Origin: Pseudomonas frederiksbergensis
GTDB taxonomy: Bacteria > Pseudomonadota > Gammaproteobacteria > Pseudomonadales > Pseudomonadaceae
Length of the DNA stretch: 64,000 nucleotides
Assembly (NCBI RefSeq): GCF_003732665.1
Contig: NZ_MOBP01000007.1
Coordinates: 1 to 64,000 of the forward strand
Direction of reading: 5' to 3'
The number at the start of each line of letters is the position of its first letter. Within the stretch, counting starts at the first letter, position 1. The notes below the pieces were generated by a model. That model was not told where the DNA came from. It made no database searches and was given only the letters and a program-made list of their open reading frames with translations. Made by a program: the position numbers and the translations under genes. Positions 24,572-32,008 of this stretch are shown one piece after another.

Positions 24572-24636
24572 GGAAAAGGGGACGGATTTATTTGTTTGAC
24601 TTAGGCCAGTCGAAAAATAAATCTGTCCAATTTTTT
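24571..24636. repeat. GGGGACGGATTTATTT palindrome, copy E
   Basis: Same arms and the same loop (GACTTAGGCCAGTC) as copy B, with one change in the right arm (GTCCAATTT for GTCCCATTT). It is the first part of the second copy of the 254-base duplication. Confidence 0.87.
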
Positions 24637-24799
24637 GGAAGGAAAGCACTTCATTATTGTTGATAGTGTTCAGTCGGTTGATGACATAAATTACTATATG
24701 ACACGAGACCCGTATGTCGGGCCAAGAGGTGTTCAGCAAGGGTGGTTAGATGGCGCAATGTCAACAGGCGTTAATGCCATTGTGATAGGGAAGGGATAA
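24633..24799 (+). pseudogene. Orphan toxin tail, family 1, copy 2
   Basis: Same frame as the fragment at 22204, with differences such as DDINYYMTRDPYVG for DDVNYYMTRDLYVG and NAIVIGKG at the end. TAA at 24797-24799 again overlaps the following ATG by one base. No start codon. Confidence 0.72.
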
Positions 24800-24876
24800 T
24801 GAATGTCGGCGATATTGTTGAGCTGAAAGAAAAGGGGACGGATTTATTTGTTTGGCTTAGGTCAGTCGGAAAATAA
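24799..24876 (+). pseudogene. Immunity gene remnant truncated by palindrome copy F
   Basis: Begins MNVGDIVEL, identical to the immunity protein at 22372, then runs into the palindrome as KEKGTDLFVWLRSVGK and stops. Only nine authentic codons remain, so it cannot protect. It records a recombination or insertion event exactly at the edge of copy F. Confidence 0.8.
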
Positions 24877-24893
24877 ATCCGTCCCCTTTTTTC
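24825..24893. repeat. GGGGACGGATTTATTT palindrome, copy F (best preserved)
   Basis: Perfect 20-base arms: AAAAGGGGACGGATTTATTT at 24830-24849 and its complement at 24871-24890, around a 21-base loop with GGCTTAGGTCAGTC. I recall similar palindromes next to REP-associated (RAYT/Y1) transposases in other gamma-proteobacteria. No such transposase is in this window. Confidence 0.9.
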
Positions 24894-25107
24894 CATTTTT
24901 TCCCCTAGATTTGTTTGGTACATCGGTTTCAGGTGGAAAAAAACGATACGCAAAGGATGAAGATGGAAACGTCCATCAGTTTACCGATGCGAATGATGGC
25001 ACTTGGCATTGGGCAGGAAGCACTGGCGACGAGAGAGCACATCTTAATAAGGCGATGTTCCGCAAAGTGTTAAGGATGCGTTAGGAATAAAAGGCAGTTG
25101 GAGATAA
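24894..25107 (+). pseudogene. Orphan toxin tail, frameshifted, upstream of an Imm42-like gene
   Basis: The frame reads LDLFGTSVSGGKKRYAKDED, then GNVHQFTDANDGTWHWAGST and HLNKA before breaking. Moving one base near 25052-25054 restores DVPQSVKDALGIKGSWR and a stop at 25105-25107, four bases before the next ATG. A single-base loss has therefore destroyed the end of this toxin. In the broken frame it stops early at 25084. The YAKDxDGNxHxFxxxNDGTWHW pattern is familiar from exoprotein toxin tips, but I cannot name the activity. Confidence 0.75.
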
Positions 25108-25111
25108 TTAA

Positions 25112-25657
25112 ATGATTTTTGGTGACCCGATAAATTTTGCCATCTTGATGAAATACATTCCTCAGTGGAACCAGAACGGCAGTTACAAAAATGGAATGTT
25201 TCACTTTATTATTGATTCAGCAATTTTTCCTGAGGTGGCGGGCGTTGCTACGTTAGGAGGTGATGTTAAATGTGTGAAGTCAGATAACGCCTTGGTTAAG
25301 CCAGTTGATGACTCGAAATTGTTTCATATGGATGCCAAGAACGCATTCCTGTTGATGCTGGAAGGTATGTTGCCTGCCAGATTGGGCGTTGAGGTTGATG
25401 AAGGTTTTGTTGAAGATTATAGGTTTCACGCCTCATCAAATAATTTGGAAGAGTTTGGGTGTTTTGTTTTTGCTGTGGGTTATAAAAATAAAATACGAAT
25501 ACTAGGGGCTAATCTGAACTGTCTTCGTAGTGAGGGTGATTCGATAGCTGGTCTCGAATTGGTTAAGGTCTCTGAAGTGATAGTTGATAAAGAACAAATC
25601 GCAGAGATAATTTCTGATGTGGTTAAGGAGTATGAGTCGGCGCGAGAGATCTGGTGA
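25112..25657 (+). CDS. Immunity protein, Imm42-like
   Basis: A 181-residue protein opening MIFGDPINFAILMKYIPQWN, with GMFHFIIDSAIFP and a later EFGCFVFAVGYKNKIRIL region. This matches my memory of the Imm42 family of polymorphic-toxin immunity proteins (MIFGDPxxFAI at the N-terminus). It lies 4 bases after the repaired stop of the frameshifted toxin tail. The gene is intact while its toxin is broken, so it now gives at most protection without production. It is the last gene of the AT-rich array; normal composition returns within about 110 bases. Confidence 0.78.
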   Translation: MIFGDPINFAILMKYIPQWNQNGSYKNGMFHFIIDSAIFPEVAGVATLGGDVKCVKSDNALVKPVDDSKLFHMDAKNAFLLMLEGMLPARLGVEVDEGFVEDYRFHASSNNLEEFGCFVFAVGYKNKIRILGANLNCLRSEGDSIAGLELVKVSEVIVDKEQIAEIISDVVKEYESAREIW

Positions 25658-25768
25658 GTAGTAGCAAGGAAAGATGCAGAGTTATTTGCTGGGTTAAGCG
25701 ATAGCCAAAAGAAAACTGTCCGTTCTCGTTTTCTACACTCGACGTACACTTAATAAGGACATCAAGAC

Positions 25769-26329
25769 ATGAAAAGATCCGCATTAATAGCACTGGCCCT
25801 GATCCTCACACTACCCGCCTGCCACTCCAACGTCAGGGACTCCTCTCCCAGCCTGCTGAAAGACGGCATTCAACTGCGCCAAAATTCAGTAGCTGTTGAT
25901 GCACAGCACGCCAAGGTCATCATGAAAGCGTCGGGCTACACCTTTCCAGTCGAGTTTTCGGTCCGCCGTGCAGCCGATACTGACCAAAGAATGGAAGTGC
26001 TGGGGACCGTGGTGGATTCGGGCCAGGGCAAGGTGTTCGGCTGGATTGCCAAACTTAACGAAGTGGCCAACAGCGCCACGGTTAAACGCTTCCCGCAGTT
26101 GGAAGTACAGGCCGATGCCGATAAGCCTTTTGAGGTGTCGGGGTATTCGAATGGCAGGGGTGCTGGCGGCAATTATCGTTGCGGTCCATTGAAGAGCACC
26201 TTTACGCCAGAACGAAGCAAGGTCTATTTGGTGGAGTTCCAGTTTGTGGGGGAGGGCTGTGAGCAGCATGTTTACGACGTGACCCTGCCTGAGCAGCGTG
26301 TTCCCGTGACGAGTGTACCTGCCGCGTAG
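25769..26329 (+). CDS. Putative lipoprotein, function unknown
   Basis: A 186-residue exported protein with lipobox LPAC (Cys18) after MKRSALIALALILT. The mature protein has two later cysteines (YRCGPLK and GEGCEQH) that may pair, and a beta-rich look. It is GC-rich again, unlike the array before it. A monocistronic gene ending at a bidirectional terminator. No family recognised. Confidence 0.8.
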   Translation: MKRSALIALALILTLPACHSNVRDSSPSLLKDGIQLRQNSVAVDAQHAKVIMKASGYTFPVEFSVRRAADTDQRMEVLGTVVDSGQGKVFGWIAKLNEVANSATVKRFPQLEVQADADKPFEVSGYSNGRGAGGNYRCGPLKSTFTPERSKVYLVEFQFVGEGCEQHVYDVTLPEQRVPVTSVPAA

Positions 26330-26355
26330 AAGGGCTTTTCTATTGTTCATGACAT

Positions 26356-26386
26356 AAAACGGGCGACCCAAAGGGCCGCCCGTTTT
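26356..26386. terminator. Bidirectional terminator between convergent genes
   Basis: AAAACGGGCG and CGCCCGTTTT form the outer stem around ACCCAAAGGGC, with A and T runs on the two sides. It serves the lipoprotein gene on the plus strand and the small gene ending at 26390 on the minus strand. Confidence 0.85.
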
Positions 26387-26389
26387 CAT

Positions 26390-26662
26390 TCACCCCGCAA
26401 CCTGCGCCCGCAACCGCCGACCAATCACGTCCATCAAATCACAGCCATCACGCAACGGTATGACCAGCAGTTTGGAAAAGTCCGACAGAACCACCGTGTC
26501 GCAACCAATCTCGGCGCGATAGGCGATGTTTTCCAACACCTGCGTGACCGTGCGAATACGGTAATCCGCCATGGCTTGCAGCACGTCGAGTGGTGCTTCG
26601 GTGTCGATAAGCAGGGAGGCCGGGATCAAGTCAATTCCGGTGAGAGGCATGTATCGATTCAT
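26390..26662 (-). CDS. Small conserved-looking protein, function unknown
   Basis: A 90-residue soluble protein (MNRYMPLTGIDLIPASLL) with no signal or membrane segment. A central LQAMADYRIRTVTQVLENIAY stretch looks helical. Composition is like the core genome. Its most striking feature is the folded leader upstream (26689-26789), a layout I remember from several small Pseudomonas genes of unknown function. It is transcribed towards the shared terminator. Confidence 0.7.
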   Translation of the reverse strand: MNRYMPLTGIDLIPASLLIDTEAPLDVLQAMADYRIRTVTQVLENIAYRAEIGCDTVVLSDFSKLLVIPLRDGCDLMDVIGRRLRAQVAG

Positions 26663-26688
26663 TTGAAGATCTCTGTTTGATTAGCCAA

Positions 26689-26789
26689 TGCCGTCACTCT
26701 GTCGTCGCCAAACGAGAGGGTGGCAGCTGTACGCAGGTTGGCGAACCGGTACAGAGAAACCGGCAGATCCGAAGATCTCCCGCGCACAG
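26689..26789 (-). ncRNA. Highly structured RNA leader upstream of the 90-residue gene
   Basis: Read on the minus strand, CTGTGCGC (26789-26782) pairs with GCGTACAG (26734-26727) over eight positions, one of them a G-U pair. Inside are the UUCG-capped hairpin AGATC-TTCG-GATCT and the hairpin CCGGT...ACCGG. A second helix follows: TGCC near 26725 pairs with GGCA at 26692-26689, with CTCT and AGAG inside. The multi-branched fold ends about 27 bases before the start codon. It resembles an intergenic repeat family of P. fluorescens-group genomes as I remember it, or a cis-regulatory RNA. Confidence 0.6.
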
Positions 26790-26963
26790 CCGCCATAAAA
26801 TAGCAGCTTTGCGGGTGCGTTGGCGCCTGCAATTAAGCTGATAGCCTTCGCATTCTCTGTAATCAGGTCGCCAAACCTGAATCGCCATATGGGCGACGGG
26901 CGGACTATAAGCTTCATCGATCGGGCCATGCAAGGCACCAGTTTCCGAGGTTAGCGTAGGAAT

Positions 26964-27077
26964 TTTAGCGACATCGTCACCGAACGCACCATGACCTCCC
27001 AGGACAACAACGTCTCTGGCCAGCAACACACCGACTACGCCAACAACTCCGCCCGCATCGAAGCCCCGAGGTCAGAT
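26964..27077 (+). pseudogene. Fossil fragment of a second haemagglutinin (TpsA) gene
   Basis: One frame reads SDIVTERTMTSQDNNVSGQQ then HTDYANNSARIEA. The live exoprotein has GDVINERSVTTHESGTGN then SERTDFVNSAARVEA at about nt 16936-17034, which aligns with a single one-residue gap. A stop lies just upstream and similarity ends after about 35 residues. It is a scrap of another exoprotein gene, 1.3 kb beyond the array. The rest of 26790-27097 shows no convincing gene; open minus-strand frames there look fortuitous. Confidence 0.65.
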
Positions 27078-27097
27078 GTCTGTACGAACATTGACGG

Positions 27098-27119
27098 ACG
27101 CATTGCTTTGATAATGCGT
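27098..27119 (+). promoter_or_regulatory. Candidate LysR operator upstream of the regulator gene
   Basis: ACGCATT and AATGCGT form a perfect 7-bp inverted repeat with an 8-base spacer, 36 bases before the LysR start codon. It overlaps a plausible -10 (TAGTAT). It could be an autoregulatory site. Confidence 0.45.
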
Positions 27120-27155
27120 TAGTATCGGCCCAACTTATTAAGGAACCCATACATA

Positions 27156-28061
27156 ATGCGAGGCAGTGAATACGCCCAGCTTCGGGCCTTTGTCGCGGTG
27201 GTCGAGCATGGCAGTTTCGTGCGGGCGGCGGCTCATTTGGGCATGTCGGCGTCAGCGCTGAGCCAGACCATCCGTCAGCTGGAAGAGCGTCTGGATGTGC
27301 GCCTGCTCAACCGCACCACCCGCAGCGTGTCGCCCAGCGATGCCGGCGCGCGGCTGCTGCTGCGCCTGCAACCGGCGCTGAACGAGGTGGACGCGGCTCT
27401 GGCCGGGGTCACGCAAACGCCGGGTACGCCCAGCGGCCGACTGCGCATCAATGCACCACGGGTGGCGGCGATTCACTACCTGGCGCCGCTGATTGGTCCG
27501 TTCCTCAATACGTATCCCGGCGTGAGCCTCGACATCGTGACCGATGAGCGTCTGGTGGACATGGTGGCGGGCGGTTTTGATGTGGGTATTCGGCTTGGTG
27601 AAAGCCTCGACCAGGACATGATCGCCGTGGAGTTGAGCGGGCATCTGGAAATGATGGTCGTGGCCTCACCGGCCTACATCGAGCAGTTCGGCACGCCGCA
27701 TACGCCTCACGATTTGAGCGAGCATCAGTGCCTGTCTTATCGCTGGCCCACCGATGGAAGCCTTTATCGCTGGGAGTTCGAGCGTGCGGGCGAACGCCTT
27801 GCGATTTCGGTCAAAGGTCCGCTGGTGGTCACCGAACCGGAGATGCTCACCCGTGTGGCGCTTGAGGGTGCTGGCATTGCGTACCTGTTTGAGCATCAGG
27901 TTCGGGAGCACATCAGCGCTGGCCGGTTGGTCCATCTGTTGCAAGACTGGACACCGGCCTTTCCCGGTTTTTACCTTTATTACCCGAGTCAGCGGCAAAT
28001 GGCCCCGGCGCTGCGGGCGTTTGTGGATTTTGTGAAGAAGCCGATGCCACCAGATTCTTGA
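27156..28061 (+). CDS. LysR-family transcriptional regulator
   Basis: A 301-residue regulator. The N-terminal winged helix (residues 6-63) contains FVAVVEHGSFVRAAAHLGMS and ALSQTIRQLEERLDVRLLNR, typical of the CrgA-like LysR subgroup. The effector domain runs from GRLRINAPRV to FVDFVKKPM. An ATG start at 27156 follows AAGGAA. Neighbouring plus-strand genes are unrelated, so the target cannot be deduced. LysR genes of this subgroup often sit beside oxidoreductase genes; here the upstream side is a recombination scar. Confidence 0.9.
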   Translation: MRGSEYAQLRAFVAVVEHGSFVRAAAHLGMSASALSQTIRQLEERLDVRLLNRTTRSVSPSDAGARLLLRLQPALNEVDAALAGVTQTPGTPSGRLRINAPRVAAIHYLAPLIGPFLNTYPGVSLDIVTDERLVDMVAGGFDVGIRLGESLDQDMIAVELSGHLEMMVVASPAYIEQFGTPHTPHDLSEHQCLSYRWPTDGSLYRWEFERAGERLAISVKGPLVVTEPEMLTRVALEGAGIAYLFEHQVREHISAGRLVHLLQDWTPAFPGFYLYYPSQRQMAPALRAFVDFVKKPMPPDS

Positions 28062-28069
28062 TCCCGAAT

Positions 28070-28157
28070 GTGGGAGTGGGCTTGCTCGCGAAAGCAGTGT
28101 GTCAGATAACAAAAATGTTGAATGTCAGTCCGCTTTCGCGAGCAAGCCCGCTCCCAC
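28070..28157. repeat. REP pair (BIME)
   Basis: GTGGGAGTGGGCTTGCTCGC and the facing GCGAGCAAGCCCGCTCCCAC, separated by an AT-rich spacer, between converging genes. Confidence 0.9.
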
Positions 28158-28168
28158 AGGGGGGGCGT

Positions 28169-28903
28169 TTATCCTCCGTGGCAGCAACTGGAGGATGCTT
28201 TGTCGTCGTATTTGTCGTGGTGCTTCACCCACTCCATGATTTCCTCTTCGTTGCGGCCCTTGGGCGTCAGGTCGAGGTAGTTGTAGGCGCCGACCAGCAG
28301 GTCCAGGCCCCGTTCATAGCTGGAGTAGGTGTGGAAGATGTCGCCGGCTTCGTTGCGATAAAACACGCTGAGGCCGGGCATTTCTTCCTCGGTCCAGTCA
28401 GATTTTTCGTAGTTGTAGGTAGCCGTTCCGGCCGCGACATCTTCGGCTCGGGCGGAGACGCCAAAGTCGTAGTTGAAATCGCAACCTTCTGACGACACCC
28501 AATCGAATTTCCAGCCCATGCGCCGCTTAAAGGCCTGGAATTCGGCGAACGGTGCGTGGGAAACCGCCACCACCGCCACGTCGTGGTGGGCCAGGTGCAG
28601 GTTGGCGCCGTCGATGTGGTCGGACAGGAATGAGCAACCGGTGCAGCCTGCGTCCCAGCCTTTGGCGAACATGAAGTGATAGATGATCAACTGGCTGTTG
28701 TCGCCGAACAGGTCGGCCAGTTTCAGTTCGCCGTTTAGGCCCTGGAAGTGGTAGTCCTTGTCGATCTTCACCCAAGGCAGGGCGCGGCGTTCGGCGCTGA
28801 GTTTGTCGCGTTCTTTGGTGAAGGCTTTTTCGTGGGCCAGGTGTTGCTTGCGGGCGGCGAGCCATTCTTCTCGCGATACGACGGGATGATTCTGAATGTT
28901 CAT
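28169..28903 (-). CDS. DUF899 family, thioredoxin-fold protein
   Basis: A 244-residue cytosolic protein of the DUF899 group. Landmarks are VVSREEWLAARKQHLAHEKA at the N-terminus and the motif KGWDAGCTGCSFLSDHIDG, where Cys-Thr-Gly-Cys sits at the position of a thioredoxin-like active site. FHTYSSYERGLDLLVGAYNYL is in the C-terminal half, and SSCCHGG ends the chain. AGGAG precedes ATG 28903. A redox role is inferred from the fold; the substrate is unknown. The two terminal cysteines could also bind metal. Confidence 0.88.
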   Translation of the reverse strand: MNIQNHPVVSREEWLAARKQHLAHEKAFTKERDKLSAERRALPWVKIDKDYHFQGLNGELKLADLFGDNSQLIIYHFMFAKGWDAGCTGCSFLSDHIDGANLHLAHHDVAVVAVSHAPFAEFQAFKRRMGWKFDWVSSEGCDFNYDFGVSARAEDVAAGTATYNYEKSDWTEEEMPGLSVFYRNEAGDIFHTYSSYERGLDLLVGAYNYLDLTPKGRNEEEIMEWVKHHDKYDDKASSSCCHGG

Positions 28904-29078
28904 CGGGTTTTCTCCTGCAGGATGCTGGGAGTTGGCTTACACAGCCTAGTCGTTCGGCCTGTGGGAGTTTCGACATACCACCGGTCAGCGCCGTTCAAAA
29001 ACCCGGCTGAACGGCTGCCCGCGCCGCCGGTCACAACCTATGAAGGCCATCACACACTCTGGCTTGGAGGTTGAAAGG

Positions 29079-29468
29079 ATGACGACTTATAACTGGGATT
29101 TGATTGAACGCTTGCTGCACGAAGTGCAGAACGGTGACGTCAGCTATACGCCACGAGCCTATGCCGAGCAGTACGCGGCAGAGAAAGCGACGGAAGGCGA
29201 GCCGACTGAAAACCTGGACCATTTGAAAGCGGTGGCCGGCGAGTACGAAAAATTACTACTGGCGCGCGGCTATATAAAGCCACGACCTGAAGAGCAGGGT
29301 GGGTCTGGCTCAAACTACATTTTGACCCCGCGGGGCTCGAGTTTATTGAGCCTGATCGACAGCAGCATTCCGGGTAACAACCACCCGCGCCAGGTGCTGG
29401 ATGAGCAGCAGGATGCGCTGGATGAAGTGACGTTTGATGAAGTGGCGTCGAAGGCGCAGATCGCCTGA
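29079..29468 (+). CDS. Small conserved protein (possibly DUF2513-like)
   Basis: A 129-residue soluble protein, MTTYNWDLIERLLHEVQNGD, with RGYIKPRPEEQ and NYILTPRGSSLLSLID. It has the look of a winged-helix or DUF2513-type protein, in which the ITPKG-like segment ends the wing. GAAAGG lies ahead of ATG 29079; an ATG at 29040 has no ribosome-binding site. The acidic C-terminal tail (DEVTFDEVASK) could be disordered. Function unknown. Confidence 0.75.
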   Translation: MTTYNWDLIERLLHEVQNGDVSYTPRAYAEQYAAEKATEGEPTENLDHLKAVAGEYEKLLLARGYIKPRPEEQGGSGSNYILTPRGSSLLSLIDSSIPGNNHPRQVLDEQQDALDEVTFDEVASKAQIA

Positions 29469-29486
29469 TAACACCCCATAACCAAT

Positions 29487-29574
29487 GTGGGAGCGGGCTT
29501 GCTCGCGAAGGCGTCGTTTCAGTCAGCATGAATATCGACTGACACGACGCCTTCGCGAGCAAGCCCGCTCCCAC
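29487..29574. repeat. REP pair (BIME)
   Basis: GTGGGAGCGGGCTTGCTCGC faces GCGAGCAAGCCCGCTCCCAC between converging genes. Confidence 0.92.
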
Positions 29575-29592
29575 ACTGGATTTGCGTTGGGT

Positions 29593-30462
29593 CTAACTCT
29601 GCTTCGCTGCTTTAAGGCATTTCAAATCATTGAAATCCTTCCTCACCCCATCAATCTTCTTCAACAACCGCTCCCGCTGAGCCGGCGTGCTTTCTGCCAT
29701 CAAATCCACCAGCAACCCCCGGGCCTGGGCTTCGGTGTTGGCGTAGGCCTGGCGGTAATCCGCTGTCCATAAACTCTCGCGATTGACCAGAAGCGTCTCG
29801 ATGCGCTGTGGGAATTCTGCACCTTGGCGCTGCGCCACGGCCGCGCTGAATTGCTTCTGCCAATGCACGCGGTTGGCGATCCATTGCTGATTCTGGTCAC
29901 CCAGGGCGTTCGACCAAGCCATGACGCGTTGCTGCTGCGTCGGGCTGAGCGGTCCGAGCCAGTCATTCAGGCGTTTGCTCATGCGCTCGGCACGGTCCTT
30001 GATTTGCTGATCGAGGGACGGCTTGAGGTAGTCCTCCTGGCGTTTGCGTTGGTCCTTGGCGAAGGCATCGTTCATCTCCGCCACTTGCTGGTCATTCAGC
30101 CCCTGCAACAATTCGATGGCCGACGGGGTGATTTCCCTGGCGGTCTGGGCGATGGCTTGCTTGGCTTCCTGGGTGCGGGCCTTGAGCGCTTCGTCGGTCA
30201 CCTGATTGGTTTCAACCATGGCTTGCAGCCGGTCGAGCCAGTCCAGGTAACCCGGCAATTGGGTGGTGCAATGCCAGCTCAGGTGTTCCTTGAGGCGCTC
30301 GTTGAACCAGCCTTTTTGCTCGCCGTTCATGTCCAGGTAGTCGCTGAGCGTCCAGGGAATGATCACGTCGAGGTTGCGATAGGCGAGCCCCATGCGACTG
30401 CATGCGCCGAGGGCCAGGGTGATGGTGAGGAGGACGGCAAGGCGTTTAAACCAGCGCGACAT
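29593..30462 (-). CDS. DUF6279-like lipoprotein
   Basis: A 289-residue outer-membrane or periplasmic lipoprotein. The lipobox is LGAC (Cys21), followed by SRMGLAYRNLDVIIPW. The mature chain is almost wholly helical, with a regular charged pattern, and matches a Pseudomonas lipoprotein family I know as DUF6279. No enzymatic motif is visible. It stands alone, downstream of the TorF-type porin gene and 79 bases from it on the same strand; joint transcription is possible. Confidence 0.85.
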   Translation of the reverse strand: MSRWFKRLAVLLTITLALGACSRMGLAYRNLDVIIPWTLSDYLDMNGEQKGWFNERLKEHLSWHCTTQLPGYLDWLDRLQAMVETNQVTDEALKARTQEAKQAIAQTAREITPSAIELLQGLNDQQVAEMNDAFAKDQRKRQEDYLKPSLDQQIKDRAERMSKRLNDWLGPLSPTQQQRVMAWSNALGDQNQQWIANRVHWQKQFSAAVAQRQGAEFPQRIETLLVNRESLWTADYRQAYANTEAQARGLLVDLMAESTPAQRERLLKKIDGVRKDFNDLKCLKAAKQS

Positions 30463-30541
30463 GGGCGAGTCCTTGCGAATGCGTGGCTGCTTTGAAGGTG
30501 TCTCTATGTGAACGCAAGATAAGCCCGGCAGTTCAAGCCGA

Positions 30542-31261
30542 TCAATAGAAGGCGCGTTCGGCCTTGAGCGTCACCAGCCCATCGCACTGTGTGTTGTGCC
30601 CGGAGTAGGCGGAGCAGTCGCTGCCGCTGAGGTTGGAGTCGCTGTAGATCAGGTCCAGGTCGACGCCCATGAAGGCTCGGGACAGTTGCAGCGACCAGTC
30701 GGTGAAACTGCCAACCATGCCACCGTCGACGGACACCGGGGCGTTGAGCTGGTGGGTGGTGTATTTCATGCTGATCCCAATGCCGAACGGCTGATTACCG
30801 CCGAGGTCGGCGAACACCGTGCTGTTCTGCTTATCCGGGTCGTTGCTGAAGGCAGCGCCGAAACGGCTGCCGAGAAAGGTCAGGCCACCGAACAGCTCCT
30901 GGCTGTCGAGGGTGTCCACTTTCGGGTAGCTGTAATGGATCATGCCGACTTCGTAGCCGAGGGTTTTATCGAAGGGTTGTTTGAAGCCCATGTAGGAATC
31001 GATTTCGAGGTTGGTGCCCGGGTTCAGCCCTGCGCTCGGTGACCATTGGCCGACGTAGAAGCCGCTGTCGTGACTCAGGTCGAGACCGCCGTGGAATGAG
31101 CCGGTGCTGGCGGGCTTGACCAGCCCTTGGGCCATGCTGCGGCTGGGGGTGGTGCCGAGTTTGAGGTCGAAGTCGCCCAATTCGCGCTGGAAGATTTGCG
31201 CGTTGGCACTTGAGCACGACAGGAGGAGGGCGCCGAGCAATAGATAGGAGGGTTTGAGCAT
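30542..31261 (-). CDS. TorF-family putative porin
   Basis: A 239-residue outer-membrane beta-barrel protein. The signal peptide ends CSSANA. The barrel begins GDFDLKLGTTPSRSMAQGL and ends LVTLKAERAFY with a terminal aromatic residue. The spacing of strands and the LGYEVGMIHYSYP segment match the TorF (TIGR02001) group of small putative porins. A C-x13-C pair near the C-terminus (SDCSAYSGHNTQC) may form a loop disulphide. Solute unknown. Confidence 0.85.
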   Translation of the reverse strand: MLKPSYLLLGALLLSCSSANAQIFQRELGDFDLKLGTTPSRSMAQGLVKPASTGSFHGGLDLSHDSGFYVGQWSPSAGLNPGTNLEIDSYMGFKQPFDKTLGYEVGMIHYSYPKVDTLDSQELFGGLTFLGSRFGAAFSNDPDKQNSTVFADLGGNQPFGIGISMKYTTHQLNAPVSVDGGMVGSFTDWSLQLSRAFMGVDLDLIYSDSNLSGSDCSAYSGHNTQCDGLVTLKAERAFY

Positions 31262-31468
31262 GCGTCACTCCATGACAGCGAGGAAGCAGGAACCGAAATC
31301 TGCTGAAACGCTTAATCTAGACGTGTGCAAGCATACCGGCGAATGCGCGGCATTGAGGGCCGTTCGTCGATTTCTGAAATATTGATGGGTTTTGCGGGGT
31401 GTGGCGGGGAGGTTCCAGTCCAAGCGCTTCGAAGTTCAAAGCGCTTAAGGACCAGTTAAAGCAGGGTA

Positions 31469-31657
31469 TTACTTTTTGCCGAGCGTGATTTGCTTCGACG
31501 GGCCGAATGTCTGGCCGCTGACGCCTTTGGCAATTTGCTGGATCTCGCCACCGGACTTGAGGAACGCAGCAATCTGGTTGTTGATCGATTCGCTGGTTTC
31601 AACGGCTGGAGCTGGCTTTGCTTTGCTGTTGGATGCTTTTACACGCATGGCGGCCAT
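31469..31657 (-). CDS. Small basic conserved protein, function unknown
   Basis: A 62-residue protein with a Lys/Ala-rich start and the conserved-looking core NNQIAAFLKSGGEIQQIAKG. Similar tiny proteins occur across Pseudomonas in my memory, sometimes annotated as regulators, but with no firm role. The start may be Met1 or Met4 (MRVKASNSK). A palindromic pair of AAGCGCTT sites (31422-31446) lies just past the stop and may end transcription. Confidence 0.65.
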   Translation of the reverse strand: MAAMRVKASNSKAKPAPAVETSESINNQIAAFLKSGGEIQQIAKGVSGQTFGPSKQITLGKK

Positions 31658-32008
31658 TAACCTGTAGAAAATTAACTTGGCCAGGCATCGTACAGGAAAT
31701 ACTTGACAATTGCTTGGTAAATATCCCCTGAAATAAACGAGGCCACTACTCGATAATTCACAAGTTATTGTTCGAATTATCCGGCTAAGCTGCTGTTTTA
31801 AATAAGAACATAGGTGGGTGAAAAGTCCGTTTTGCGACGCCGGATGCTGGCCAGGGCTGGCGAAACGGTCAGACGAGCGGCGAGAAACCTGTCGGCCAGC
31901 CCAGGAAAATTAAGGCCGCCGGAGGATTTTCTTGCTCCACCGGGCTGGCTGGCGAACGCGGCTCGCAAAACCGGGTAGAATGCCGCCCACGCAATGAGGG
32001 TATTGGAA
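31658..32008. other. Intergenic region ahead of the CvfB-like gene
   Basis: No gene seen. The first half is AT-rich. The second half contains several copies of GCCAGCCC or its complement GGGCTGGC (around 31840-31960) that could fold into a long hairpin, and TAGAAT at about 31975 as a possible -10. Nothing matches an RNA I know. Confidence 0.4.

Larger units (their letters stand above)
24571..24824. repeat. Second copy of a ~254-bp direct repeat (first at 22146-22399)
   Basis: The two copies share palindrome, toxin tail and the first nine codons of the immunity gene, with about seven or eight single-base differences seen by eye. Sequence identity ends sharply at 24824, where copy F begins. 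The duplication carries the family 1 toxin tail twice, but only the first copy keeps a complete immunity gene. Confidence 0.9.

Noticed and set aside
26681..27029. Two overlapping minus-strand open frames in the gap before the LysR gene
   Set aside because: They cross the structured leader and the haemagglutinin fossil and show no family pattern.
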